A stretch of DNA of 64,000 nt from Roseisalinus antarcticus (GTDB lineage: Bacteria > Pseudomonadota > Alphaproteobacteria > Rhodobacterales > Rhodobacteraceae), in assembly GCF_900172355.1 (NCBI RefSeq), contig NZ_FWFZ01000004.1, positions 62,001 to 126,000 of the forward strand, written 5' to 3'. The position numbers and the translations under genes are program-made. The notes under the pieces were generated by a model. The model was not told the origin of the DNA, did no database searches, and saw only the letters and a list, made by a program, of their open reading frames with translations. Positions 25,111 through 40,604 of the stretch are shown here, piece after piece. Each line of letters starts with the position of its first letter. The first letter of the stretch is position 1.

Positions 25111-25908
25111 TCAGCTCCTCATTTCGCGTGGCGCGGTCTGGCCGGATCTTACTGACAGTCGGCAAAGTCTCAGCGCCTCGTTGACGTCGTTTGTCACGTG
25201 ATCTGCTCCAGTTGCTGTCCTAATGTCGATCGGGGGTCCGACGATGGCTCCCCCAACCACGATAGGCGGCTGGTTGACAGCAGCTTTCTTGATCAATGTT
25301 ATGATGTCGCGGACGGATTCAAGGGTTCCGTGATGTGCGAGGGACAGGAAAACCGCATCGTAGCGTGCTTCTGCCACAACTCTGTGCGCTTCTTCGGCGC
25401 GATAGCCAAGCCATAATTTCACCGACAGGCCCAGCCGCCGCAGCTGACCGGCGAGGGCGACCGCCCCCAAGGTGTGCTGTTCGGCATCCGGCACAACCAC
25501 AAGGACCGAGGTCTCGCCGTCCGTGTCAATGACATCGGCCCGCCAGTCCGGCCCGACCTCGCGCAACAGGGTCTGAAGCCGCGCGACCCCGATGGAGACC
25601 TCGGCAAAGCTCATCTCGTCCGCAACCCAGCACTCGCCCATCCAGCGGGCCAGGGCGGGCACGTAATGATCCGCGATCTCCTCGCGGGTGATGCCGTTGC
25701 GGATCATCTCTCTGGCAAGGATCGCGCAGGCGCTCGAATCGGTGCTCCGCGCCGCGGCGTCCAGGCGGACGACATAGCCCTGGTCGAGGTCGTCGATCGG
25801 CATCGCTGTCCTCGACGTCATGACCGTCAGGCCCGAGTCGCGCACCGGGTCAGCCGTTCGGGCGCCGGAGGCGTCTTGACGTGCATTCGTCTGAAGGAGC
25901 TTTGACAT
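25111..25908 (-). CDS. aerR: AerR/PpaA cobalamin-binding antirepressor
   Basis: AerR/PpaA proteins bind cobalamin through a SCHIC-type domain and modulate PpsR in response to light. The 265-aa protein has a helical region (ACAILAREMIRNGITREEIADHYVPALARWMGECWVADEMSFAEVSIG) followed by a B12-fold segment with VLVVVPDAEQHTLGAVALAGQLRRLG, FLSLAHHGTLESV and PPIVVGGAIVG. The ATG at 25908 follows AAAGG and is preferred to an upstream TTG. It is 11 nt upstream of ppsR in the same direction, the standard aerR-ppsR pairing. Confidence 0.93.
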   Translation of the reverse strand: MSKLLQTNARQDASGARTADPVRDSGLTVMTSRTAMPIDDLDQGYVVRLDAAARSTDSSACAILAREMIRNGITREEIADHYVPALARWMGECWVADEMSFAEVSIGVARLQTLLREVGPDWRADVIDTDGETSVLVVVPDAEQHTLGAVALAGQLRRLGLSVKLWLGYRAEEAHRVVAEARYDAVFLSLAHHGTLESVRDIITLIKKAAVNQPPIVVGGAIVGPPIDIRTATGADHVTNDVNEALRLCRLSVRSGQTAPREMRS

Positions 25909-25999
25909 GGCGAGCCTTTCGCGGCCACAGCGGCGGATCCCTGATTGGACCAAGGCTGCAACACATCGGTTGGGGCATTGTCAGAAAAAGCCACCTCAA

Positions 26000-26017
26000 T
26001 GTCAAAGCAAATTGACA
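26000..26017. promoter_or_regulatory. PpsR/CrtJ operator near aerR
   Basis: TGTCAAAGCAAATTGACA is an exact TGT-N12-ACA palindrome about 90 bp upstream of the aerR start, in the 285-bp aerR-bchF divergent gap. It could autoregulate aerR-ppsR. Apart from this site, the bchF-proximal site and AT-rich promoter-like DNA, I see no gene in the gap. Confidence 0.75.
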
Positions 26018-26121
26018 TCTGGCCATCTTGCCCCGGGCGCCAACCCCGATTGAGTCCGGTTTACAAGGGCCGCGGCGGCTTTTGGTGAAAATGGCTGTAA
26101 AGACAAAAGTCGATGTCAAGC

Positions 26122-27977
<1,856 letters not shown>

Positions 27978-28033
27978 TCCGCTCCTTCATCTTGGCCGAA
28001 AAACTCCGGGGTCCGGGGCAGCGCCCCGGGACG
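27978..28033 (-). repeat. dispersed hairpin repeat, bchN-bchB gap (copy 4)
   Basis: The reverse complement reads CCGGGGCGCTGCCCCGG, ACCCCGGAG, TTTTTCGGCCAAGATGAAGG. It is nearly identical to 12087-12133 but inverted and fills the whole intergenic gap between bchN and bchB. The first 30 bp equal 18618-18647. Confidence 0.82.
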
Positions 28034-28038
28034 CAACC

Positions 28039-29578
28039 ATGAAACTCTCGGTCTGGACATACGAGGGTCCGCCCCACGTGGGCGCCATGCGCGTGGCCAC
28101 CGCCATGACCGGCCTGCATTACGTGCTGCACGCCCCCCAGGGCGACACCTATGCCGACCTGCTCTTCACCATGATCGAGCGGCGCAACCACCGCCCGCCG
28201 GTCAGCTACACCACGTTCCAGGCCCGCGACCTCGGCGCCGATACGGCCGGTCTCTTCAAGACCGCCTGCACGGATGCGGTCGCCCGCTTCAACCCCCAGG
28301 CAATCATCGTCGGCGCCTCCTGCACCGCCGAACTGATCCAGGACGATCCCGGCGGCATGGCCGAGACCATGGATCTCGGCATTCCCGTGATCCCGCTGGA
28401 GCTGCCCTCCTACCAGCGCAAGGAATGCTTCGGCGCGGACGAGACCTTCTACCAGGTGGTCAAGGCGCTCTCCGCCCCGCAGGACAGGACGCCGCGCATC
28501 ACCGCCAACATCCTCGGCGGTACCGCGCTCGGCTTCCGCCATCGCGACGACATCCGCGAGATCACCGGCCTGCTGGCCGACCTCGGGATCGAGGTCAACG
28601 TCTGCGCCCCGCTGGGCGCGACGCCCGCGGACATCGCCCGGATGCCGGCTGCCCATTTCAACGTTCTGCTCTACCCCGAAACCGGAGAGACCGCCGCTCG
28701 CTACCTCGAACGCGACCACGGCCAGCCCTACACCAGGGCGATCCCGATCGGCGTCGGCGCCACCCGCGATTTCATCGCCGAGGTGCAAAAGATCACCGGC
28801 CTCACCACGCAGCCCGACACTTCGGCCCTGCGGATGCCCTGGTGGTCCTCCTCGGTCGACAGCACCTACCTCACCGGCAAGCGCGTCTTCCTGTTCGGGG
28901 ACGCCACCCACGTCATGGCCATGGCCCGCGTCGCCCGCGACGAGATGGGCTTCGAGGTCGCCGGCATGGGCTGCTACAACCGCGAATTCGCGCGTCCCAT
29001 GCGGGCGATGGCCAAGGATTACGGCGTCGAGGCGCTGATCTCGGACGATTACCTCGAGGTCGAACAGACTATCGAACGTCTGGCCCCCGAAATGATCCTC
29101 GGCACCCAGATGGAGCGGCATATCGGCAAGCGCCTCGGTATCCCCTGCGCGGTCATTTCCTCGCCGGTCCATGTCCAGGATTTCCCGGCCCGCTATTCGC
29201 CGGTCATGGGGTTCGAGGGCGCCAACGTCCTGTTCGACACGCTGGTTCACCCGCTGGTCATGGGGCTCGAAGAGCACCTTCTGGCCATGTTCCGCGAGGA
29301 TTTCGAGTTTCACGACGATGCCGGCGCCTCGCACCACGGTGGCCATGCCCGGCGCCCCGCCGCGCCCGAAACCCCCGCCGAGCCCGCCGCGCAGGAGGCC
29401 GACACCGCCCAGCGCGAAAGCACGGTCGAGGTCGTCTGGCTGCCCGCCGCGGAAAAGGAGCTCAAGAAGATCCCGTTCTTCGTCCGCGGCAAAGCCAAGC
29501 GGAACACAGAGAGCTTCGCCGCCCAGAAGGGCGTTCAGGAAATCAGCGTCGACACGCTCTACGAGGCAAAGGCCCATT

Positions 29579-29589
<11 letters not shown>
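28039..29589 (+). CDS. bchB: dark-operative protochlorophyllide reductase subunit BchB
   Basis: BchB is the NifK-like partner of BchN and contributes to substrate and cluster binding. The 516-aa protein starts [20 protein letters not shown], has [16 protein letters not shown] and ends in a proto-chlorophyllide reductase C-terminal domain ([29 protein letters not shown]...). A low-complexity Ala/Pro/Glu linker (about residues 434-465) joins it to the core. It overlaps bchH by 11 nt. Confidence 0.97.
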
Positions 29590-34105
<4,516 letters not shown>

Positions 34106-34106
<1 letters not shown>

Positions 34107-34786
34107 TGCGTCACGCCACCACCCTGGCCCGCGTCGAGGATTACTTCGACCGCACCGCGACCCGCACCTGGGAGCGTCTGACCTCGGACGCGCCGGTGTC
34201 GGGAATCCGGGCGACCGTGCGGGCCGGCCGCGATCGGATGCGGCAGGTCCTGCTGGACCAGCTGCCCGAGGACCTCACCGGGGCCCGGGTGCTGGATGCC
34301 GGCTGCGGGACCGGGGCGCTGGCGCAGGATCTGGCCCGGCGCGGCGCTCAGGTCACGGCCGTCGACATTTCGCCGAAGCTGGTGGAGATCGCGCGGGACC
34401 GGACGCCCCGGCACCTGGATGTCGATTTCCGGGCCGGGGACCTTTCGGATCCGGCGCTGGGGCGGTTCGACCATGTGATCGCCATGGACAGCCTGATTTA
34501 TTACTCCGTTCCGGAGCTTTCCGCGCTGCTGGGGGCGCTGCGGCCGCGGGTCACGGATCGCATGGTCTTTACCCTCGCGCCGCGCACGCCGCTGCTGATG
34601 GCGATGTGGCGCGTCGGCAAGCTGTTTCCCCGCTCCGACCGCTCGCCTGTGATGGTGCCGCAAAGCGCCGCCCGGGTCGCCGCGGGCCTGAAGGGGGCGC
34701 GTGTCCCCGGCCATCTGCGCGAGGCGGAGCGGATCACCAGCGGTTTCTACATCTCGACTGCGTTTGTCCACGAGGCCCGCAAATGA
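34106..34786 (+). CDS. bchM: Mg-protoporphyrin IX methyltransferase BchM
   Basis: BchM transfers a methyl group from SAM to the ring-C propionate of Mg-protoporphyrin IX, producing the substrate of AcsF. The 226-aa protein has SAM motif I LDAGCGTGALAQDLARRG (about residues 63-80) and the block AVDISPKLVEIAR. It overlaps bchL by 1 nt and lhaA by 4 nt. Confidence 0.96.
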
Positions 34787-36219
34787 TGATTCCCCTCCCC
34801 CGCGCGGCCGTGCAGCGGCTGACGATCAAGTACCTGCCCTTTTCGGACGCGGCCTCGGACGATCTGCCGCTGAGCCAGCTTCTGCGGCTGTCGCTGTTCC
34901 AGATCAGCGTCGGCATGGCCTCCGTCATGCTGTTGGGCACCCTCAACCGGGTGATGATCGTCGAGCTGAGCGTCCCGGCGATGATCGTCGCGCTGATGAT
35001 CGCCATTCCGGTTCTGGTCGCGCCGTTCCGGGCGCTTCTCGGGTTCCGGTCCGACAATCACCGCTCGGCCATCGGATGGAAGCGGATCCCCTACCTGTGG
35101 TTCGGGACGCTCTATCAGTTCGGCGGGCTCGCGATCATGCCGATGGCGCTGCTGGTGTTGTCCGGCGACCGTGCGCTGGATGTCGATTGGGCGGGCTATG
35201 TGGGGGCCGGGCTTGCGTTTCTGCTGACCGGGCTGGGGATGCACATGACCCAGACCGCCGGTCTGGCGCTGGCCGCCGACCGTGCCACCGACGAGACGCG
35301 GCCAAAGGTCGTGGCGCTGCTCTATGTCGCCTTTCTGGTCGGCATGGCGCTGGCCTCGCTGATCGTGGGCTGGCTGCTGCGGGACTTCTCGGCGCTGCGC
35401 CTGGTTCAGGTGGTGCAGGGCACGGCCGTCGTCACCATGCTGCTGAACGTCACCGCCCTGTGGAAGCAGGAGCGGGTGCGCCCGATGAAGCGCGAAGAGC
35501 GCGAGGCCCCGCGCCCGCTGTTCCGCGAGGCCTGGGCCGATTACATGTCCGGCGGCGATGCCGGGCGGCTGCTGGTCGTCGTCTTCATGGGCACCATGGC
35601 CTTCAACATGCAGGACGTCCTGCTGGAGCCCTACGGCGGCGAGATCCTCGGCCTGTCGGTGTCCTCGACCACGCTGCTGACCGCGATGTGGTCGGTCGGT
35701 GCGCTGATCGGCTTCGGCTTTGCCGGCAAGTGGCTGGCGAACGGGATGGATCCGCACCGGATGGCCGCGCGGGGGCTGCTGGTTGGCCTTGTCGCCTTTA
35801 CCTGCGTCATCTTTGCCGATCCGCTGGGTTCGATCCCGGTGTTCTTTGCCGGCGCCAGTCTGATCGGCCTGGGCTTCGGCCTGTTTTCCGTGGCCACGCT
35901 GACGGCGGCCATGACCATGCCAACGGGCACCGCCGCAGGGCGGGGCCTTGCCCTGGGCGCCTGGGGGGCCGCGCAAGCGACCGCCGCAGGGCTCAGCATA
36001 TTCATCGGGGGCACCGTGCGTGACCTCGTGAACCACGCCGCAGGAACCGGCGTGCTCGGAGAGGCGCTCGCCACGCCCGCTACGGGATATTCGGTGGTCT
36101 ATCACACCGAGATCTACCTCATCTTCTTCACACTCATAGCCCTTGGTCCGCTCGTGCGCACGCGGGCCATCGAAACACGGGAACCGGTCAAGCTGCAGCT
36201 GGCCGATTTCCCCACCTGA
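34783..36219 (+). CDS. lhaA: LhaA, PucC-family LH1 assembly protein
   Basis: This 478-aa, roughly 12-helix member of the bacteriochlorophyll delivery family starts MMIPLPRAAVQRLTIKYLPF. It contains FRALLGFRSDNHRSAIGWKRIPY, the family loop after helix 2. Directly upstream of puhA, LhaA is required for LH1 assembly in Rhodobacter. It is coupled to bchM by ATGA and ends 18 nt before puhA. Confidence 0.96.
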   Translation: MMIPLPRAAVQRLTIKYLPFSDAASDDLPLSQLLRLSLFQISVGMASVMLLGTLNRVMIVELSVPAMIVALMIAIPVLVAPFRALLGFRSDNHRSAIGWKRIPYLWFGTLYQFGGLAIMPMALLVLSGDRALDVDWAGYVGAGLAFLLTGLGMHMTQTAGLALAADRATDETRPKVVALLYVAFLVGMALASLIVGWLLRDFSALRLVQVVQGTAVVTMLLNVTALWKQERVRPMKREEREAPRPLFREAWADYMSGGDAGRLLVVVFMGTMAFNMQDVLLEPYGGEILGLSVSSTTLLTAMWSVGALIGFGFAGKWLANGMDPHRMAARGLLVGLVAFTCVIFADPLGSIPVFFAGASLIGLGFGLFSVATLTAAMTMPTGTAAGRGLALGAWGAAQATAAGLSIFIGGTVRDLVNHAAGTGVLGEALATPATGYSVVYHTEIYLIFFTLIALGPLVRTRAIETREPVKLQLADFPT

Positions 36220-36237
36220 TCACGAAAGGAACGACCC

Positions 36238-37017
36238 ATGGTTGGAGTGACATTCTGGGGCAACGTCGATCTGGCGAGCATCGCAATCTGGATGTTCTGG
36301 ATCTTCTTCGCCGGTCTCATCATCTACATTCAGCGCGAGAACATGCGCGAAGGCTATCCGCTGGTCGACGACGACGGCAAGGACACCGGCATCTCGGGCT
36401 GGTCCCTGCCGACGCCCAAGACATTCGAGCTGCGCGACGGCCGCGACCCGGTCACCGTGCCGTCGGCCGCCAACGAGGCAACCCATGACCGCGGCGACCT
36501 GGCCCTGGCCCGCAGCTCGGTCTCCGACGGCTCGCCCTATGTGCCGACCGGCGACCCGATGGTCGACGGTGTCGGCCCCGCCGCCTGGGCCCCGCGCCGC
36601 GACGCGCCCGAGCTCGACGCCCATGGCCATGCCAAGATCAAGCCGCTGTCGGGCCTTGCCGATTTCTCGGTCTCGGCCGGGCGCGATCCGCGCGGCCTCG
36701 CCGTCGTCGCGGGCGACAAGGAGGTCGTGGGCCGCGTGACCGACATGATGGTCGACGTCCCCGAGCAGATGGTCCGCTATCTGGTAATGGACCTGAACCC
36801 GGAAGGCTCCGGCCAGACCCGGCTGATCCCGATGACCATGTGCCGGATCAAGTCCGACCGGGTCGCGGTGCGTTCGCTCTACGGCGCGAACTTCGCCGGC
36901 ATCCCGACCACCAAATCCGCCGACGAGATTACGCTTCTCGAAGAGGACAAGATCACGGCCTACTACGCGGGCGGCACGCTTTACGCCGATCCCAAGCGGC
37001 TTGCGCCGCAGCTCTGA
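36238..37017 (+). CDS. puhA: reaction centre H subunit PuhA
   Basis: PuhA is the 259-aa H subunit: a single N-terminal membrane helix (about residues 12-32), the conserved IQRENMREGYPL, then a cytoplasmic PRC-barrel domain (GKEVVGRVTDMMVD-like region around residues 160-240). It caps PufLM and shapes proton delivery to QB. An AAAGGAACGACCC Shine-Dalgarno precedes the ATG. Confidence 0.98.
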   Translation: MVGVTFWGNVDLASIAIWMFWIFFAGLIIYIQRENMREGYPLVDDDGKDTGISGWSLPTPKTFELRDGRDPVTVPSAANEATHDRGDLALARSSVSDGSPYVPTGDPMVDGVGPAAWAPRRDAPELDAHGHAKIKPLSGLADFSVSAGRDPRGLAVVAGDKEVVGRVTDMMVDVPEQMVRYLVMDLNPEGSGQTRLIPMTMCRIKSDRVAVRSLYGANFAGIPTTKSADEITLLEEDKITAYYAGGTLYADPKRLAPQL

Positions 37018-37028
37018 CCAAGACCTGT

Positions 37029-37051
37029 CCGGCCCCGATGGACGGGGCCGG
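37029..37051 (+). other. intercistronic hairpin after puhA
   Basis: CCGGCCCCG-ATGGA-CGGGGCCGG is a perfect 9-bp stem 12 nt after the puhA stop, without a U-run. It could stabilise puhA mRNA or reduce read-through into puhB. Confidence 0.55.
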
Positions 37052-37107
37052 GCCAACATCCGGCCCTGCCTCGCCAGCGGCGGTCACCGACCATAGGGGG
37101 AAAGCCC

Positions 37108-37734
37108 GTGCACCACGACGATTTCAACTTCGAGCCGATCCGCGGATTGCCTGCCGCGCTGCCGGCCGATGAACATATTCTCTGGCAGGGCGCACCCAAC
37201 GCCTGGCGCCTGGCCCGCGAGGCCTATGCGCTGGATTGGATCTTTGCCTATTTCGCCGTCATCATCGTCTGGCGCGTCGGGGCGAGCAGCACGCTCGTGC
37301 CCTTCCCCGAGGCGCTGACCCACGCGATCCCCTTCCTGATGATCGCGGCCATCGCCACCGGGATCATCTACGGCCTCGCCTATATCCAGGCGCGTTCGAC
37401 CGTCTACACGCTGACCAACAAGCGGGTGACACTGCGGATCGGCGCGGCGCTCGAGATGACGCTGAACGTGCCCTACGTGAAGATCGGCAACGCCACCTGC
37501 GTGATCCGCAAGAACGGTGTCGGCACCGTCGCGTTCGAGACGATCGGCGACGACCGGATCAGCTACCTGATGACCTGGCCCCATGTGCGGCCATGGTATT
37601 TCCGCACCCAGCCCGCCTTGCGCTGCATTCCCGACGCCGCGAAAGTGGCCGAGATCTTTGCCGAGGCGGCCCAGGCCCGCGTCAGCCAACCCAGATCCAA
37701 GCGCGCAACCGGCGCCCCGATCGCAGCGGAGTAA
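37108..37734 (+). CDS. puhB: PuhB, RC assembly factor
   Basis: This 208-aa membrane protein begins with GTG (HHDDFNFEPIRGLPAALPADE) after AGGGGGAAAG. The motif ADEHILWQGAPN, two or three hydrophobic helices (about 45-105) and the following bacterial PH-like beta region (STVYTLTNKRVTLRIG) match PuhB. In Rhodobacter capsulatus PuhB helps assemble the reaction centre. Next in the cluster is puhC, 5 nt later. Confidence 0.93.
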   Translation: MHHDDFNFEPIRGLPAALPADEHILWQGAPNAWRLAREAYALDWIFAYFAVIIVWRVGASSTLVPFPEALTHAIPFLMIAAIATGIIYGLAYIQARSTVYTLTNKRVTLRIGAALEMTLNVPYVKIGNATCVIRKNGVGTVAFETIGDDRISYLMTWPHVRPWYFRTQPALRCIPDAAKVAEIFAEAAQARVSQPRSKRATGAPIAAE

Positions 37735-37739
37735 GCGCC

Positions 37740-38216
37740 ATGTACGACGTCAAGGAACTCAACTCCCTGCGCAACGAGATGAAGCATCAGGACCGCGAGA
37801 TGGTGCCCCGTGCGCTGGTCTTCGCGATGTTCGGCCTGATGTGCTGCGCCCTTGCGCTGGTGACCTTCGAGCAGCTTTCCGGCCGCCCGAACGTCGGCGT
37901 CCTCATCGAGGCGCCGATCGTGACGGCGCGGACCGTGACCCTCGACGGTGACCGGACCGGCAATTTTGCGGTGCTGGCCGAGGACGGCAGCGTCCTGGCC
38001 CGCTCCGGCGACGAGAAAGCCGGGTTCATCGGCGTGATCGGCAAGATCATGGACCGCCGCCGGGTGGTGCACGAAGTGTCGGGCAACCCGCCGATCCAGA
38101 TCGTGCGGCGCGAAAACGGCCATGTGGCGCTGCTCGACCCGTCGACGGACTTCGTCGTCGAGTTGATCGGATACGGTGCCGACAACGTGGCCGCCTTCGA
38201 GAACCTTCTGAACTGA
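37740..38216 (+). CDS. puhC: PuhC, RC-LH1 assembly protein
   Basis: This 158-aa protein has one N-terminal membrane helix (about residues 22-44, PRALVFAMFGLMCCALALVTFEQL) and a periplasmic domain with RTVTLDGDRTG and FIGVIGKIMDRRR. PuhC proteins support RC-LH1 assembly and semiaerobic growth in Rhodobacter. A small hairpin (38230-38248) follows the stop before the next gene. Confidence 0.92.
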   Translation: MYDVKELNSLRNEMKHQDREMVPRALVFAMFGLMCCALALVTFEQLSGRPNVGVLIEAPIVTARTVTLDGDRTGNFAVLAEDGSVLARSGDEKAGFIGVIGKIMDRRRVVHEVSGNPPIQIVRRENGHVALLDPSTDFVVELIGYGADNVAAFENLLN

Positions 38217-38274
38217 CCAAGCGACCGCGCCCGGCTTAGCCAGCCGGGTGCCACGACCGAAAAGGGAACAAATC

Positions 38275-38571
38275 ATGGGACTATTTACGAGGGAACGCGA
38301 AACGGCGCCGTGCACGGTGACCATATCGCACCGCTTCGAGGAGCTTTCGGCGCATGTGCGCTTTGACAACGGCGCGGTGGTTCATCCCGGCGATACGGTC
38401 AAGGTGCAGGGCCCCGAGATCATGGCCGCCTTCGGCGAGATGATCGAGGAGAAGCGCACCGCGGTCATCATCCGCGCGTCGAAGCTCGAACAGATGTGGA
38501 CCCGCGCGACGGGCGATTTCGAATTCATGGAACTCTGCGAGTTCTCGTTCTCCGAGGAGGCCCTGTCATGA
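38275..38571 (+). CDS. conserved small PGC protein of unknown function upstream of acsF
   Basis: This 98-aa soluble-looking protein has MGLFTRERETAPCTVTISHRFEEL, then HVRFDNGAVVHPGDTVKVQG, which looks like a short beta-barrel strand-turn-strand, and a C-terminal helix ending ELCEFSFSEEALS. There is no signal peptide, membrane helix or metal motif. The ATG at 38275 has AAAAGGGAA at good spacing. Its stop overlaps the acsF ATG (ATGA), so the two are translated together. I do not recognise a characterised family; it could assist AcsF, but that is inference from position. Confidence 0.8.
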   Translation: MGLFTRERETAPCTVTISHRFEELSAHVRFDNGAVVHPGDTVKVQGPEIMAAFGEMIEEKRTAVIIRASKLEQMWTRATGDFEFMELCEFSFSEEALS

Positions 38572-39698
38572 ACGTCCAGGCAGAGACCCATTCCGCCGAT
38601 GCCACCACCGTCGAGGCCGGCCTCGCCGCCGACAACTTCTCGGGTCCGGTGGACAGCAAGGCCGCGACAGAGCTGGCGATGCAGAACACCCTGCTGACGC
38701 CGCGGTTCTACACCACCGATTTCGACGAGATGGATTCGATCGACGTCACCCCGGTGCGGGGCGAGTGGGACGCGCTGATCGCGCAGATGAAGGCCGACCC
38801 GAACAAGGGCCATTTCAAGAAGAACGAAGACTGGGATCACATCGACTGGGAGGGGATGGACCCCAAGCTGCGCGGTGAGTTGATCGACTTCCTGGTGTCG
38901 TCCTGCACCGCCGAATTCTCGGGCTGCGTGCTCTACAAGGAGATGAAGCGGCGCGGGTCGAATTCCGACATCACGACACTGTTTCAGCTGATGGCGCGGG
39001 ACGAGGCGCGGCATGCGGGCTTTATCAACGATGCGCTGCGCGAGGCGGGGATCGCGGTGAACCTAGGGTTCCTGACCCAGGCCAAGAAGTACACCTACTT
39101 CCGGCCCAAGTTCATTTATTACGCAACCTATCTCAGCGAAAAGATCGGCTATGCCCGCTACATCACGATCTACCGCCACCTGGAGGCGCATCCGGAGAAG
39201 CGGTTCCACCCGATCTTCAAGTGGTTCCGCGAGTGGTGCAACGACGAGTTCAGCCACGGCGAGGCCTTCGCGCTGCTGATGCGGACGGATCCGAAGCTGA
39301 CCGAGAGCTTCACCAACAAGCTGTGGATCAAGTTCTTCCTGACGGCGGTGTTCTCGACCATGTGGGTGCGGGACCACCAGCGCCCGGCCTTCCATGAGGC
39401 GCTTGGCGTCGATCCGGCCTGGTACGGGCAGGAGGTGTTCCGCAAGACCTCCGACATCTCGTGCCAGGTGTTCCCGCTGATGCTTGACATCGACCATCCG
39501 CGCTGGCGCCGTGGTCTCGACCGGCTGGATGCGGCGAACAGGATTATCGCAAGGGCCAAGCGCCAGGGTGGGATCGGCGGCAAGCTGAAGCAGCTTGCGG
39601 GTTCGGCCCGGGCGGGTCTTGCTTTCGTCTCCCTGCTCACGATCCCGGCGATCAAGAACGAGGTCCCGGTGTCTTCGAGGATGGAGCCGGCCTATTGA
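38568..39698 (+). CDS. acsF: aerobic Mg-protoporphyrin IX monomethyl ester cyclase AcsF
   Basis: AcsF is the oxygen-dependent diiron cyclase that forms ring E. The 376-aa protein shows the ferritin-like ligand contexts CTAEFSGCVLYKE, MARDEARHAGF and CNDEFSHGEAF. It is the only ring-E cyclase in the window (no BchE radical-SAM gene), so bacteriochlorophyll synthesis encoded here needs oxygen. It is coupled to the 98-aa gene upstream. A palindrome and repeat copy 6 separate it from puhE. Confidence 0.96.
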   Translation: MNVQAETHSADATTVEAGLAADNFSGPVDSKAATELAMQNTLLTPRFYTTDFDEMDSIDVTPVRGEWDALIAQMKADPNKGHFKKNEDWDHIDWEGMDPKLRGELIDFLVSSCTAEFSGCVLYKEMKRRGSNSDITTLFQLMARDEARHAGFINDALREAGIAVNLGFLTQAKKYTYFRPKFIYYATYLSEKIGYARYITIYRHLEAHPEKRFHPIFKWFREWCNDEFSHGEAFALLMRTDPKLTESFTNKLWIKFFLTAVFSTMWVRDHQRPAFHEALGVDPAWYGQEVFRKTSDISCQVFPLMLDIDHPRWRRGLDRLDAANRIIARAKRQGGIGGKLKQLAGSARAGLAFVSLLTIPAIKNEVPVSSRMEPAY

Positions 39699-39706
39699 GC
39701 GCGACC

Positions 39707-39728
39707 AAGAATATTCGCGAATATTCTT
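39707..39728. repeat. perfect 22-bp AT-rich palindrome after acsF
   Basis: The 22 bp are self-complementary around a central TTCGCGAA (half-site AAGAATATTCG). It starts 8 nt after the acsF stop and touches the following hairpin repeat. It could act as an RNA hairpin, a regulator site or part of the repeat element. Confidence 0.7.
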
Positions 39729-39799
39729 GCGCGGGGGGCCAGCCCCCCGTCGGCCCCGCCGGGGCCGACTCCCCCCGGGATATTTCTAACCAGAAGAAT
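39729..39799 (+). repeat. dispersed double-hairpin repeat, acsF-puhE gap (copy 6)
   Basis: Hairpins GGGGGGC-CA-GCCCCCC (39733-39748) and GTCGGCCCC-GCC-GGGGCCGAC (39749-39769) are followed by CCCCCCGGGATATTTC and AACCAGAAGAA. The architecture is the same as the copy inside crtF. The purine-rich end lies just before the puhE ATG. Confidence 0.8.
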
Positions 39800-39804
39800 G
39801 CCAA

Positions 39805-40587
39805 ATGACCTCGCCCTGGATCGCAGCCCTTGTCGCCTTGTTCGCCTGGTGGTTTTTCACCGGGCTTATCCTGCTGGTCGTGCGTCGTGCCGATCGGACG
39901 GGGCGGGATGCGCATGCGATGACGCTGCTGCTGGCGGTGCCGGTTCTGGCCCTCGGGGCCGCGGCGCTGATCGTCACCGCCGAGGATACCTCGGTGAGTG
40001 CGGTCTATGTGGCTTTCCTGGGGGCCTTGGCGATCTGGGGCTGGATCGAGCTGTCGTTCCTGTCCGGGGTCATCACCGGCCCCGAGCCCAGGCCTTGCCG
40101 CCCGGGTCTGTCCCTGGCGGACCGGTTCTCTGCCGGATGGGGCACCGTGGCGCATCACGAGATCCTGCTGCTTGCGGGGCTGGGCCTTGTCGTGCTGATC
40201 ACCGCCGGGGCGCCCAACCATACCGGGCTCTGGACCTATGCGATCCTGTTCGTGGCGCGGATTTCGGCCAAGTTGAACCTGTTCTTCGGTGTGCCGCGCA
40301 TCAACCTAGAATTTGTGCCCTCGACCCTCGACCATCTCAAGAGCCACCTGCGCCGGGGGCCCGTCACCGCGGCCTTCCCGATCGCCGTGACGCTTCTGAG
40401 CTTCGCCACGGCATGTTTTGCCGAGCGGCTGATTTCGGCGGAGACGCCGGGCCGCACCGTCGAATTCGCCCTGCTGACCGCCATCTCGGGCCTCGCGCTG
40501 CTTGAACACTGGTTCATGGTGCTGCCGCTGCCCGATGCCCGACTCTGGCGCTGGATGCTGCCTGCTCCGCGCCCAACAAAAGATTGA
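39805..40587 (+). CDS. puhE: PuhE, photosynthetic complex assembly protein 2
   Basis: This 260-aa polytopic membrane protein (about seven hydrophobic segments) starts [20 protein letters not shown]. The blocks [14 protein letters not shown] and [25 protein letters not shown] are typical of PuhE. In Rhodobacter capsulatus PuhE modulates bacteriochlorophyll production. Its position between acsF and hemA matches the usual PGC order. Confidence 0.92.
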   Translation: MTSPWIAALVALFAWWFFTGLILLVVRRADRTGRDAHAMTLLLAVPVLALGAAALIVTAEDTSVSAVYVAFLGALAIWGWIELSFLSGVITGPEPRPCRPGLSLADRFSAGWGTVAHHEILLLAGLGLVVLITAGAPNHTGLWTYAILFVARISAKLNLFFGVPRINLEFVPSTLDHLKSHLRRGPVTAAFPIAVTLLSFATACFAERLISAETPGRTVEFALLTAISGLALLEHWFMVLPLPDARLWRWMLPAPRPTKD

Positions 40588-40604
40588 AGACGAGAGGACG
40601 ACCC

